NCBI RefSeq assembly: GCF_000242595.2
Contig: NC_017098.1
Coordinates: 3,086,501-3,150,500 of the forward strand
Source of the DNA: Spirochaeta africana DSM 8902
GTDB lineage: Bacteria > Spirochaetota > Spirochaetia > DSM-27196 > DSM-8902
Direction of reading: 5' to 3'
DNA: 64,000 bases
The translations under genes and the position numbers were made by a program. This document shows positions 24,313 to 33,664 of the stretch, in pieces. The notes below the pieces were generated by a model, which was not told where the DNA came from, searched no databases, and saw only the letters and a program-made list of their open reading frames with translations. Numbering within the stretch: position 1 is the first letter of the stretch; every line of letters starts with the position of its first letter.

Positions 24313-25974
24313 ATGAACACCCCCCTGATCGTCCAGAGCGATGGTTCCATTCTGCTGGATGTCCATGACCCCGGCGCCGATGAGGCGCGTTCCGCAATTG
24401 CCGGCTTTACCGAGCTGATCAAATCACCGGAACACATGCACACCTATCGAATAACCCCGCTCTCCGTCTGGAACGGGGCATCAGCCGGGCTGCAGCTTGC
24501 GGAGATAGAACAGAGTCTGTCGGGATACAGCCGGTTTCCGGTTCCCGGTAACATCCTGTTCCAGCTGCGCGATCTCTACAGCCGCTACGGGGTAATAACC
24601 ATGCACGCCACCGATGAAGAAGGGATACTGGAGCTGCAGGTGCATAATCCCGATGTCCTGGCAGAGCTCCAGGAAAACCGCGAACTGAACAAGTTGACCG
24701 AACAGACTGCCAGCGGGTTTCGACTGCACCTGTACCAGCGCGGAACGGTAAAGCAAACCCTGATTCACATCGGCTATCCGGTACAGGACCTCGCGCCACT
24801 GGCAGAGGGTGAGGACTATCCCTTTGCGCTGCGGAAAACCACCACATCCGGCCGGCCGTTTGCCCCGCGCGAGTACCAGGTCGCCGCCGTCGAAAGCTTT
24901 GTCGGCGATGGACGGCCGGGCACCGGATTCGGTACGGTGGTACTGGCCTGTGGGGCCGGCAAGACCATTGTCGGTATGCAGGCAATGTATCGTTTACAGA
25001 CCAGTACCCTGATCCTCACCACCAACATCGCGGCCGTGCACCAGTGGATTCGCGAGCTGGTCGATAAAACCGACATCCCCCGTGAGGACATCGGCGAGTA
25101 TACAGGTGAGCGCAAGGAGATCAAACCGATCACCGTGGCAACCTACCAGATCCTGGTGTGGCGCCCCGATGTCGAGTCGGATTTTCCTCATTTTTCCCTG
25201 TTCAGCAGCCGTCGCTGGGGATTGATCATATACGACGAGGTACATCTCCTGCCGGCACCCATGTTCCGGGTTACCGCAGAAATCCAGGCGGTACGCCGTA
25301 TCGGGCTTACCGCAACCCTGGTGCGCGAGGATGGTCGGGAAGGGGATGTTTTCTCGCTGGTAGGACCAAAACGCTACGATGTCCCGTGGAAAGAGCTTGA
25401 GGAGCGCGGCTGGATCGCCGCAGCCGAGTGCCACGAGATCCGCCTGCCGCTGCCAGCCGAACTGAAAATCCCCTACGCTACCGCCGATAAGCGGGCCAAG
25501 TTCCGTATCGCCAGCGAGAATCCCCTCAAGATCGAGGCAACCAGACAGCTGATTGCCAAGCATCCCCAGGATGCAATCCTGGTAATCGGGCAGTACGTTG
25601 CCCAGCTCAAGAAGCTGGCAGCCGAACTCAATGCCCCGCTGATAACCGGCAGCACCCCCAATCAGCAGCGAGAAGAGATTTACCAGCAGTTTCGCGACGG
25701 AGAACAGCGGATTATCGTAGTCTCCAAGGTGGCCAACTTCGCCATCGACCTGCCGGATGCCTCGATGGCCATTCAGGTGTCCGGCACCTTTGGCTCCCGT
25801 CAGGAAGAGGCCCAGCGACTTGGCCGCATCCTGCGCCCGAAGGATCGCAATGTACTGTTCTTCTCGCTGGTCAGTCGTTTTACCACCGAGGAGCAGTTCA
25901 GCGCCAACCGCCAGAAATTCCTTACCGAGCAGGGCTACAAATACCATATTGAACTCTACGACCCCGAGGTATAA
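24313..25974 (+). CDS. XPB/Rad25-type DNA helicase
   Basis: A 553-residue superfamily 2 helicase. The N-terminal 180 residues are the damage-recognition-like region of bacterial XPB (FTELIKSPEHMHTYRITPLSVWNG). Core motifs: REYQ (Q motif-like), ACGAGKTIVG (I), IIYDEVHLLPA (II, DEVH), GLTATLVREDGRE (III with the XPB RED motif), SGTFGSRQEEAQRLGRILRPK (V-VI). It probably opens DNA during repair or transcription. The next gene, 9 bp on, is its usual companion type. No Bax1 nuclease gene is nearby. Confidence 0.9.
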   Translation: MNTPLIVQSDGSILLDVHDPGADEARSAIAGFTELIKSPEHMHTYRITPLSVWNGASAGLQLAEIEQSLSGYSRFPVPGNILFQLRDLYSRYGVITMHATDEEGILELQVHNPDVLAELQENRELNKLTEQTASGFRLHLYQRGTVKQTLIHIGYPVQDLAPLAEGEDYPFALRKTTTSGRPFAPREYQVAAVESFVGDGRPGTGFGTVVLACGAGKTIVGMQAMYRLQTSTLILTTNIAAVHQWIRELVDKTDIPREDIGEYTGERKEIKPITVATYQILVWRPDVESDFPHFSLFSSRRWGLIIYDEVHLLPAPMFRVTAEIQAVRRIGLTATLVREDGREGDVFSLVGPKRYDVPWKELEERGWIAAAECHEIRLPLPAELKIPYATADKRAKFRIASENPLKIEATRQLIAKHPQDAILVIGQYVAQLKKLAAELNAPLITGSTPNQQREEIYQQFRDGEQRIIVVSKVANFAIDLPDASMAIQVSGTFGSRQEEAQRLGRILRPKDRNVLFFSLVSRFTTEEQFSANRQKFLTEQGYKYHIELYDPEV

Positions 25975-25983
25975 GCTGAACTG

Positions 25984-27987
25984 ATGGATAAACAGCTGTT
26001 TTCCCGCTACCTGATGTCGCTGCCCGATGCCGCCTTCTTCGATCTCTATCGAACCTACCTTGGCGCGGTGCAAACCCCGTTCAAGAAGCAGGATCTGGTA
26101 CGCGATCTGCAGCGGCTGTTGCAGGAACCTGATCTGCAGCAGCGTATCCTGGCCCTGTTGGATCGGGATGATCGCCAGTGGCTCAGCATTATCGGGCTGT
26201 CCGGTTCGCTGCCCCCCGAACAGCTGCAGTCACTTTTCGGCAACGAGCTTTCAGCCATAGAGATCCATCAGCGGATCCTGAACCTTGAGGACCGGCTGCT
26301 GGTGATAACCGATCCGGACACCCTGCAGCTGCGACTCAACCCGCTGCTTGAATCGCGCCTGCAGCAGGAGGTGGTGCATCTCGAGGCTATCCTGCCGGAT
26401 CACGGTGCCACTGCCGGCACAACACCGGGCGCGATGAACGACCCCGCCCTGTTCATGCTGCTGGCCTATTTCCGCATTCCCCGGGAGCTGTTTCGCCAGT
26501 CCGGGGGTCTGCGAAAGCGCGAGCATGACCGGCTGCAGCACATATTCCCCCAGTTCACCGGAAAAGGGGTTCTGGGCTCCACTATCGAAAGCATTATCCA
26601 GAGTCTGACTGCTTTGGGGCTGCTGGAGCGCGTCCAGGGCACCGATCAGTACGGTGCCGAAACCGTGGTCTGGGAGCGATTCTTTGCAACCTCGCCACGG
26701 GACCGTATCGCGTACCTGACTGCCGGCATGATTGCCGACACCCCCGAGGCTATAGCCGATGCAGCCGCCTGTGTTGCCGGATTGCTGCAGCTGCTGCGCC
26801 CGGGCCGACGCTATCGCAGCGAGGATGTCCGTGAGGCCGCCAGGCTTGCCCATGCAGCGGCTGGTCGCCAGCAGGCCCCATGGATCGAGGATATAATGCG
26901 CGGGCTGGAAACCCTCGGTATTTTTTCCTCTCGGAACACGCAGTTTACCAGCACCGGCGAAAGTCCGGTGCTGGGCAGCCAGAATCTTCCTTCAGAACAA
27001 TCGGGCGACCCGGCAGCTGCGGTAGTAGTACAACCCTCGTTCGAGGTCACCCTGACCCACACCGCCGATATTCCCGCGCTGCTCCCCCTGACCGCCCTGC
27101 TGGAACCAGTACGCTTCGATCTGTACCCCCACTTTGAGCTTACCCGGGATCGCTGCCTGCGCAGCCTTACCCGTCAACCGGATGCGGTTACCGTGCTTCA
27201 AGACAGCTGTAGCGCTCCCCTGCCCCAGAATGTGGCAATGTCACTGGAGCTGTGGGCATCCGAGGGCAGGAGTATCACCCTGCACACCGGCACGGTACTC
27301 ACTGCGGACGCAGAGCGCCGCCATATAATCGAGCACCACCAACAGCTCTCCGGGCTTATCCGCAAGACCCTCGCGCCCGGCGTGTTTCTGATGAACGGCT
27401 CACCGGCCGAGATCCAGCAAGCATTTGCTGCTGCCGGACTGGGCTATCTGCCAAGCCAGACCCGCCCGGATACCCGCCCCAGTCTGCAGCAGTTCGCCCC
27501 CCTGCCGGGCACTCTGTTTCCAGCCATCGATCACAACCGCCAGCCCCGATCGCCGGAACCAGACACACCAGACAGTGTCGGACTGCTGCGGGAGCTGAAT
27601 CAGATTATCGACACCCGGATCGAGGATGACGACCATCGCGAGATGCTGCGCCGGCGCAGCAGCGCAAAGCTGCTGCTGCTGCCGGAGCAGATTGACCCGG
27701 CATACCTGCCGAATGAACGCACCGAGGCTCACGGGCTGGACTATCTGGGCAAGGTACGCCTGCTGGAACGGATACTGCAATCCCCATCGGATCTGGCTGA
27801 GATCACCGAGCGCGACCGCACCGGCAAGCCGGTACGCCGCCTGCTGCGGCCAACAAAACTCAGCCCGAGCGGGAATGAACTGTTTCTCTCCGGGCTGCAG
27901 CTGCCAGGCGGGGAACCGGTGCGGGTTGCCGTACGCAAGATGAGCCTGGTTCGCAAGGTACGCTCCGGCTTCAATTCCCGGCGCTGA
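25984..27987 (+). CDS. Helicase-associated protein, partner of XPB
   Basis: A 667-residue protein with the layout of bacterial XPB-associated proteins: winged-helix-like segments in the first 330 residues, a helicase-associated middle (about 335-510; VVVQPSFEVTLTHTADIPALLPLTAL, LIRKTLAPGVFLMNGSPAEIQQAFAAAGLGYL) and a C-terminal domain with a WYL-like pattern (about 580-660; LRPTKLSPSGNELFLSGLQLPGG). No ATPase motif is present. It lies 9 bp after the helicase and is surely cotranscribed. Its 3' end overlaps aroDE, on the other strand, by 17 bp. The WYL assignment is by pattern only. Confidence 0.7.
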   Translation: MDKQLFSRYLMSLPDAAFFDLYRTYLGAVQTPFKKQDLVRDLQRLLQEPDLQQRILALLDRDDRQWLSIIGLSGSLPPEQLQSLFGNELSAIEIHQRILNLEDRLLVITDPDTLQLRLNPLLESRLQQEVVHLEAILPDHGATAGTTPGAMNDPALFMLLAYFRIPRELFRQSGGLRKREHDRLQHIFPQFTGKGVLGSTIESIIQSLTALGLLERVQGTDQYGAETVVWERFFATSPRDRIAYLTAGMIADTPEAIADAAACVAGLLQLLRPGRRYRSEDVREAARLAHAAAGRQQAPWIEDIMRGLETLGIFSSRNTQFTSTGESPVLGSQNLPSEQSGDPAAAVVVQPSFEVTLTHTADIPALLPLTALLEPVRFDLYPHFELTRDRCLRSLTRQPDAVTVLQDSCSAPLPQNVAMSLELWASEGRSITLHTGTVLTADAERRHIIEHHQQLSGLIRKTLAPGVFLMNGSPAEIQQAFAAAGLGYLPSQTRPDTRPSLQQFAPLPGTLFPAIDHNRQPRSPEPDTPDSVGLLRELNQIIDTRIEDDDHREMLRRRSSAKLLLLPEQIDPAYLPNERTEAHGLDYLGKVRLLERILQSPSDLAEITERDRTGKPVRRLLRPTKLSPSGNELFLSGLQLPGGEPVRVAVRKMSLVRKVRSGFNSRR

Positions 27988-29500
27988 ACCCAGGACGCGA
28001 ATCCAGCTGTTGCAAAAACCGTCGACTCTGCGCCTCCGCCTGTGCAATGAACATCATTCGTCCGGTAATTACCGGACATCCGGCACCAGCCGCCCGACGC
28101 AGCAGGGCAGTATGTTCGGGGGTGTAGATTATGTCGTAGACCAGCTCATCGCCAGAGAATCGGTAACCCGAAATCGGGTCGGCATCGATAGCCGGTTCCA
28201 TACCAACCTGAGTAGTTTGCACGATCAATCCCGGATCCTGCCCCCAGCATTCGGCACACACCCGCCGCACATCCCCGTCCGATGGCAACTCAGCTGCCAG
28301 AACCGTGCTGTGCGGCACTGTTTGCATCATTGCGGCAGCCAGGTCGTCAGCCCGGGACGCAGTCCGGTTGAGCACCAGAACCTGGGCCCCGCTGCTGAGC
28401 AGGCCATAGACTATGGCTCTGGCAGCGCCGCCGGCGCCAATCACCAGACAGTGCATCCCGCGCAGATTCAGACCCCGCTCTTGAAGGGGGTGCAGGAAGC
28501 CCTCGACATCGGTGTTCAGCAGTTCTATCCCATGACCGGCCACCACGGCGGTATTGGCAGCTCCTACCGCCTGCACTGCCGGCACCGGTTCTGCGGATTC
28601 CCATCCCAGTGCTCCATGCTTGTGTGGGATGGTAATCGAGACACCCTGCAGCGGCCACTGTCGGATAACCTGTTCCCCAAGCGTGGCATCACTGAGCGGG
28701 AAGGGTATATAGGCGGCATCCTTGCCCGCCTCTGCAAACCGTTCATTATGAAACTCCGGTGATTTTGAATGCATCACCGGGTTCCCGAAGATGGCAAAAT
28801 ACCGGGTATCGGGGTGGTGCAGATGGGTGCGATATTTGCGTGCCAGCTCGGCTGCACCAAGCTGCCCGGGAGCAGCCGCTGATCTTGCCGTCTCGGCAGC
28901 ATAGGTCCAGCACGAGCCGAAAACCCGAGGACAGATCCGCGAGGGGATTCCCCACTCGCCCATGCCGAGAATCACCTGGAAACCAGGGCGGAAACTGCGG
29001 GCAAACTGCAACAGCTGCAGCAGATCAGCGGTTGAGCCGGGCATGACCGCCGCCTTGGCGAGCTGGTCGGCCGGAATCTGCTCCAATGCCTGCAGGCGCT
29101 GCATGTCCAGACCGGGCTCGAAGGCATGACAGGATCGGATCAGCCGTACCCCGGCGGCCTGCGCCGCAGTAACAAGCCGGCTATCATCAGGCTGGTTCAG
29201 CTGTTCGATCTCCAGGTCCAGCCATACCTCCGGCAAAAACTCATCAATCAGTTCACCCAGTCTCCGGTTGCGTTGCGCCCGTGCGATCTGGCACGCGCCA
29301 CCATCCTGCGGCAGCCGCCAGGTGACGATAACCGTTTCGAAACGCCGCCTCAGCAGCTCCAGGCTGCGACGCAGCTCCCCGGCAGGAATCTCGGCCCAGG
29401 AATCCAGGCGCAGTTCTACCCCGCTGGCCGCCGGATCCAGCGCCATACCACGCCGACGGGCGTCCTCACCGGAAGAGGCACAGAGTGTTACGGTAATCAT
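27971..29500 (-). CDS. aroDE: Bifunctional 3-dehydroquinate dehydratase/shikimate dehydrogenase
   Basis: A 509-residue fusion for steps 3 and 4 of the shikimate pathway. Residues 1-225 are a type I dehydroquinase with the His of SCHAFEPG (about 124) and the Schiff-base Lys of DQLAKAAVMPGS (about 149). Residues about 235-505 are AroE: FGNPVMHSKSPEFHN, GVSITIPHK with the catalytic Lys, NTDVEGFL with the Asp, NADP fold VIGAGGAARAIVYGL and LNRTASRADD. The same fusion occurs in plants and chlamydiae. Its ATG overlaps the stop of the upstream EAL gene (ATGA). Confidence 0.93.
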   Translation of the reverse strand: MITVTLCASSGEDARRRGMALDPAASGVELRLDSWAEIPAGELRRSLELLRRRFETVIVTWRLPQDGGACQIARAQRNRRLGELIDEFLPEVWLDLEIEQLNQPDDSRLVTAAQAAGVRLIRSCHAFEPGLDMQRLQALEQIPADQLAKAAVMPGSTADLLQLLQFARSFRPGFQVILGMGEWGIPSRICPRVFGSCWTYAAETARSAAAPGQLGAAELARKYRTHLHHPDTRYFAIFGNPVMHSKSPEFHNERFAEAGKDAAYIPFPLSDATLGEQVIRQWPLQGVSITIPHKHGALGWESAEPVPAVQAVGAANTAVVAGHGIELLNTDVEGFLHPLQERGLNLRGMHCLVIGAGGAARAIVYGLLSSGAQVLVLNRTASRADDLAAAMMQTVPHSTVLAAELPSDGDVRRVCAECWGQDPGLIVQTTQVGMEPAIDADPISGYRFSGDELVYDIIYTPEHTALLRRAAGAGCPVITGRMMFIAQAEAQSRRFLQQLDSRPGFSAGN

Positions 29501-30876
29501 GTCGGCAGCTTCCTCCCGCTGGTTATGAGTTGACTGAATCTGTTCACATCAACCGGAGGACTGTAGTAATAGCCCTGCATGGTGTTGCAGCCCTGCTGCA
29601 GCAGAAAATCATGCTCTGCCTGGGTTTCAACACCCTCAGCCTGGGTCTGAATCTTGAGACTGCGCGCCATAAACTGGATGGTGCGGATAATCTCCTGACG
29701 ATTCGGATGCTCTGGTGCTCCCTGCACGAAGGAACGGTCAATCTTGATGGTGTCCACCGGAAAATCCTGCAGGTAGCGTAACGAGGAATACCCGGTGCCA
29801 AAGTCATCAATCGCAAACCGGACCCCCAGCTGGCGAAGCTCAGCCACCTTGTGGGTTACCTCATCGGTATTCTGGAGCAACGCTCCCTCGGTCAGTTCAA
29901 GCTGCAGAACCCGCCCGTGCAGCTGGTGATTGTCCAGAATTCCCTTGACCCGTTCGACCAGATCCGGCTGATTGAACTGCAACGGCGAGGTATTTACCGA
30001 GAAATAGCCGCGAAATCCCATCTGACGCAGATCAACCAGGGTATGCAGGGACTGATACAGCGCCCACTGCCCGATGTGCCGAATAAACCCGTTGTCTTCT
30101 GACATCGGAATAAAAACGTCCGGTGGTACCAGCCCTCTCTCCGGGTGCTTCCAGCGCACCAGAATCTCGGCCGCTACAATGGTTCCTTCCGGATTTACAA
30201 TGGGCTGAAACAGCAGGTAAAAATGGGAGAACCCCTTGCGCAGCTGATCCCGCAGATCAGCCTCCAGCTCCTCACGGGTCCTGGTACGATCTCCCAGTTC
30301 CTGGGAATAATACAGAATTCTCTGTCCGGTCTCTCTGGCCTCGTTCAGCGCCATGGCTGCCTTCCACATAAGTTCCTGTGGACCCCGGGTATCGGCGTCG
30401 GCCAGTGCCACACCGACATGGCAGCCGAAATTCACATCATCTGCCGGGGGCTCGTGACGGGCCGCAATGGCAGCTACGACCCGCTCCAGCAGCTGCCGGA
30501 ATTTCTCGGCAGATACGTCACTTTGCAGCAGACAGAGGAACTCATCGGCGCGATCTGACTGATAGATGTTCTCTCCCAGCACCCGACGAATCCGCAGGAT
30601 GCTTTTTACCAGTAACGCCTTGCTGGGATCACGGTTGTCCTTGATACGATCGTATGCTGCATCCAACCTGATAACGGCCACACCACAGCTGCCGCCCCCC
30701 ATCTGCACCCGCGCCTGCAAACGACGCTCGAACAGCCGGCGAATCGGCAACCCGGTATCGGGATTGGTGTTCAGCAGGCGTTTGAGCTCATGGTTTTCCT
30801 GGTCCAGCCGGGAAAGCTGCTCCCGCAGCTCTTCGGAGCTGCCTGTCTGATCCGGTTTTTCGTTCTGGGTACTCAT
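29497..30876 (-). CDS. EAL-domain c-di-GMP phosphodiesterase with degenerate GGDEF domain
   Basis: A 459-residue cytosolic protein: coiled coil (about 13-38), a GGDEF domain (about 38-195) whose signature is degraded to RADEF, and an EAL domain (about 205-455). The EAL domain has EILVRWKHP for EALLRW, SVNTSP, LELTEGALL, AIDDFGTGYSSLRYL, IKIDRSFV and AEGVET, so all metal and catalytic residues look present and hydrolysis is likely. The degenerate GGDEF may act as a GTP-sensing regulatory domain. It lies 24 bp after the membrane protein gene and its stop overlaps the aroDE start. It could offset the cyclase at 8664. Confidence 0.88.
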   Translation of the reverse strand: MSTQNEKPDQTGSSEELREQLSRLDQENHELKRLLNTNPDTGLPIRRLFERRLQARVQMGGGSCGVAVIRLDAAYDRIKDNRDPSKALLVKSILRIRRVLGENIYQSDRADEFLCLLQSDVSAEKFRQLLERVVAAIAARHEPPADDVNFGCHVGVALADADTRGPQELMWKAAMALNEARETGQRILYYSQELGDRTRTREELEADLRDQLRKGFSHFYLLFQPIVNPEGTIVAAEILVRWKHPERGLVPPDVFIPMSEDNGFIRHIGQWALYQSLHTLVDLRQMGFRGYFSVNTSPLQFNQPDLVERVKGILDNHQLHGRVLQLELTEGALLQNTDEVTHKVAELRQLGVRFAIDDFGTGYSSLRYLQDFPVDTIKIDRSFVQGAPEHPNRQEIIRTIQFMARSLKIQTQAEGVETQAEHDFLLQQGCNTMQGYYYSPPVDVNRFSQLITSGRKLPT

Positions 30877-30886
30877 CGTACTAATA

Positions 30887-30915
30887 AGTATATGCCAATT
30901 TCAGCTTTCTTCAAA
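30887..30915 (-). promoter_or_regulatory. Possible internal promoter of the EAL gene
   Basis: Minus strand: TTTGAA (30915-30910), 17-base spacer, TATACT (30892-30887), 10 bases to ATG at 30876. No ribosome-binding site. The -35 falls within the 3' end of the preceding gene. Confidence 0.35.
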
Positions 30916-31461
30916 GGAAAAGGGTTTTCCGATACACAAGGCCAGAGACCTTCCAAGCTGCTGCAGTTCAACACCATCGCTGCCGTCCTCGAGGCGATGG
31001 GTAGTGTCATGCAGCTGCAAAGCAAGCCGATAATAGCGCATGCGGCGTTCAACGTGACCACGCAGCCCGGCATTCAGGGCACCCGGGCGCGGTTTGGCGG
31101 ATTCGGCTATCATCCGCAGCCCTACGAGCTGAACCGAGCGAACCTCTTGCAAGGGAAACGAATATCGGCCGAGTTTGCAGCCAAACACCGAAACATAGCC
31201 ATACACCTGCTGTTCTGCCAGGTTGAAGCAGATCACCCGATTGACCGCTGCGGTCATAGCGCATACCCCGGTAAGCAGCAGATACAGCATACTGCCAAAG
31301 GGATGCTGCGCGAGCGGTGCCTGTCCGGCACCGATAATGGCCGCAATCACCAGCAGCCCGGCCGTTGCAGCAAAACTCCAGCGGCGAAAGGGGTTGCCGG
31401 ACAGACACGGGCACTGCGGTTGTCGGGTTTGAAGCACCAGGCGTGAACGCACACTGATCAT
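30901..31461 (-). CDS. Small membrane protein, unknown function
   Basis: A 186-residue protein with two transmembrane helices (about 31-49 and 56-76) and a cytoplasmic C-terminal part of about 110 residues rich in basic residues (FPLQEVRSVQLVGLRM), with a pattern like PH-like bacterial membrane domains. The start at 31461 lies 8 bp after oppF; GAGTGAG, overlapping the oppF stop, can serve as ribosome-binding site. No family is recognised. Confidence 0.6.
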   Translation of the reverse strand: MISVRSRLVLQTRQPQCPCLSGNPFRRWSFAATAGLLVIAAIIGAGQAPLAQHPFGSMLYLLLTGVCAMTAAVNRVICFNLAEQQVYGYVSVFGCKLGRYSFPLQEVRSVQLVGLRMIAESAKPRPGALNAGLRGHVERRMRYYRLALQLHDTTHRLEDGSDGVELQQLGRSLALCIGKPFSFEES

Positions 31462-31468
31462 TGAAAGC

Positions 31469-32626
31469 TCACTCGTTCGGGGGGTTATGACAGGCAATGC
31501 GGTGCCCGTCCCGGTCTTTTTCCAGCTGCGGGGTTTCCAGTCGACACCGTTCTGTGGCATACCGACAGCGAGGATGAAAGCTGCAGCCCGACGGGGGGCT
31601 GACCGGACTCGGCACATCCCCCTGCAGGATAATTCCCTCACTCTGGTAATCCGGATCGGCTACCGGCACCGACGACAGCAGGCTTATGGTATAGGGGTGA
31701 CGCGGCTGGGCATAGAGCTGGGGTGCGGCGGCATTCTCCACCATCTTGCCCAGATACATCACGGCAACCCGGTCCGAGATGTACTGCACCACACTCAGGT
31801 CATGCGCGATAAACACGTAGGTGAGGTCGAAATCATCCTGCAGCGATATAAGCAGATTCAGCACCTGTGCCTGGATCGATACATCCAGCGCACTGACCGG
31901 TTCATCGCACACTATCAGGCTCGGGGTTACCGCCAGGGCACGGGCAATCCCAATGCGCTGTCGCTGGCCGCCGGAAAACTCATGCGGGTAGCGATTGGCA
32001 GCAGCACGCGGCAGCCCGACCTTGTCCAGCAGTTCGGAAACCCATCTATCCAGGGTCGGTCCGCTGTGAGTGCCGAACTCACGCGGCCCCTCGGCGATCA
32101 GATCCTTTACCAGCATCATCGGGTTCAGCGATGCCCAGGGATCCTGGAACACCATCTGGATTCTTCGCCGTGCGGCTTTCAGATCGGGACGGTGCATGGA
32201 CAGTATATCGCAGGAGCGCGCCTCGGCATCGGCACGATCCTGCAGCCGCCTGGCCGCGCGCTGCAGGCTGCGGAGCTCGGCTCGTCCTACCCGCGACCGT
32301 GGAGGAGCCAGCTCGAGTTCACCTATCCGCAAAAGCTTCTGAGCCCGCTCGCCGTCGAGCTCCTCCGTCCGCGTGATCGCCGGACGATGCTGGTCAGGAT
32401 CCAGAAAGACCCGTCCGCTGTCAGGCTCATACAGACGCAGCAAACAGCGCCCGACCGTGGTTTTTCCACAGCCGGACTCCCCCACCAGCCCCAGGGTCTC
32501 GCCCCGGGAAATATCCATATCTACACCATCAACTGCCTTGAGGCTCAAGGTCTTGCCGGAGAACGGCCCGGCCTTGACCGGGAATGTTTTGCGCAGCCCG
32601 CGCACCTCCAACAGCTTCTCACTCAT
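31469..32626 (-). CDS. oppF: Oligopeptide ABC transporter ATP-binding protein OppF
   Basis: A 385-residue ATPase. Walker A GESGCGKTTVGR, Q-loop FQDPWASLNPMM, signature FSGGQRQRIGIARAL, Walker B LIVCDEPVSALD and the C-terminal oligopeptide-transporter zinc/cluster motif (SGCSFHPRCRYATERC) are present. Between Walker A and the Q-loop lies an unusual charged insertion of about 65-70 residues (around ELDGERAQKLLRIGEL to RRLQDRADAEARS), making it longer than the usual 320-330. ATG at 32626 overlaps the oppD stop by 8 bp and has AGGAGAAAGCG upstream. Confidence 0.9.
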   Translation of the reverse strand: MSEKLLEVRGLRKTFPVKAGPFSGKTLSLKAVDGVDMDISRGETLGLVGESGCGKTTVGRCLLRLYEPDSGRVFLDPDQHRPAITRTEELDGERAQKLLRIGELELAPPRSRVGRAELRSLQRAARRLQDRADAEARSCDILSMHRPDLKAARRRIQMVFQDPWASLNPMMLVKDLIAEGPREFGTHSGPTLDRWVSELLDKVGLPRAAANRYPHEFSGGQRQRIGIARALAVTPSLIVCDEPVSALDVSIQAQVLNLLISLQDDFDLTYVFIAHDLSVVQYISDRVAVMYLGKMVENAAAPQLYAQPRHPYTISLLSSVPVADPDYQSEGIILQGDVPSPVSPPSGCSFHPRCRYATERCRLETPQLEKDRDGHRIACHNPPNE

Positions 32627-33641
32627 CGCTTTCTCCTGTGCTGCGTATCTCGTCGCCGTACAGAAAACAGCGAACCTGATGACCATTCTCCCGATACATC
32701 AGTGCGGGCTCATTCTGAAAACATTTCGGCATAGCCCGTGGACAGCGATCGGCAAAACGACACCCGCTTGGCGGCCGCTTTGGGTCCGGCAGAGTGCCGG
32801 GAATGGTCTGCAGCAGTCGTCGGGTACCATCAGCATGAAACTTGCTTTCTCCCAGCACCGGCACCGATCCGAGCAGCCCCTGCGTATAGGGGTGCATTGC
32901 GCGCTTGAAGATATTCTGCACCGTGGTGGTTTCTACCACCACCCCGGCATACATCACCATCACCCGCTCGCTGAAGTTGGCAATCACGGCCAGATCATGG
33001 GTGATGAACATGATCGCGGTATCGCGCTCATGTTTCAGGCGTCTCATCAACCGCAGTATCTGGGCCTGTATTGTCACATCGAGTGCGGTGGTCGGTTCAT
33101 CCGCGATCATGAGCGCCGGCTCACAGGCCATTGCCATGGCGATCATCACCCGCTGCCTCAGACCGCCGGAGAGCTGGAAGGGATATTCATGCACCCGCGC
33201 TGCCGGGTCACTGATGCCCACCTCGGCAAGCAATCGGGCACTCTCGGCCAGCGCTTCCTTCTTGCCCATGTCACGATGCAGCATCAGCACCTCGGAGATT
33301 TGATACCCGATGGTATACACCGGGTTCAGCGAGGTCATCGGCTCCTGAAAGATCATCGAGATATCATTGCCGCGGATCTGGCGCATCTCCTGCTCTCGTA
33401 GCTGCAGCAGGTTCTGCCCCCGGAACAGCACCTTGCCATCAACAATCTTCCCTGGAGGATCGGGCACCAGTCGCATAATCGACATTGATGTCTGACTCTT
33501 GCCGCAGCCGGACTCACCGACTATCCCCAGGGTCTCCCCGCGATTTACATGGAAATCTACCCCGTCCACTGCCCGGACGGTGTAACCGTGCATGGTAAAG
33601 TATGTCTTGAGGTTCTGTACCTCCAGCAGTTTTTCGCTCAT
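32619..33641 (-). CDS. oppD: Oligopeptide ABC transporter ATP-binding protein OppD
   Basis: A 340-residue ATPase of normal size. Walker A GESGCGKSQTSMS, Q-loop IFQEPMTSLNPVYT, signature LSGGLRQRVMIAMAM, Walker B LMIADEPTTALD and the C-terminal SGCRFADRCPRAMPKC motif are visible. It pairs with OppF below OppB and OppC at the inner membrane. ATG at 33641 is chosen because AAGGAAG precedes it. The signature is LSGGL in place of LSGGQ, common in OppD. Confidence 0.93.
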   Translation of the reverse strand: MSEKLLEVQNLKTYFTMHGYTVRAVDGVDFHVNRGETLGIVGESGCGKSQTSMSIMRLVPDPPGKIVDGKVLFRGQNLLQLREQEMRQIRGNDISMIFQEPMTSLNPVYTIGYQISEVLMLHRDMGKKEALAESARLLAEVGISDPAARVHEYPFQLSGGLRQRVMIAMAMACEPALMIADEPTTALDVTIQAQILRLMRRLKHERDTAIMFITHDLAVIANFSERVMVMYAGVVVETTTVQNIFKRAMHPYTQGLLGSVPVLGESKFHADGTRRLLQTIPGTLPDPKRPPSGCRFADRCPRAMPKCFQNEPALMYRENGHQVRCFLYGDEIRSTGESDE

Positions 33642-33664
33642 ATAACTTCCTTCATGCTGCCTCA

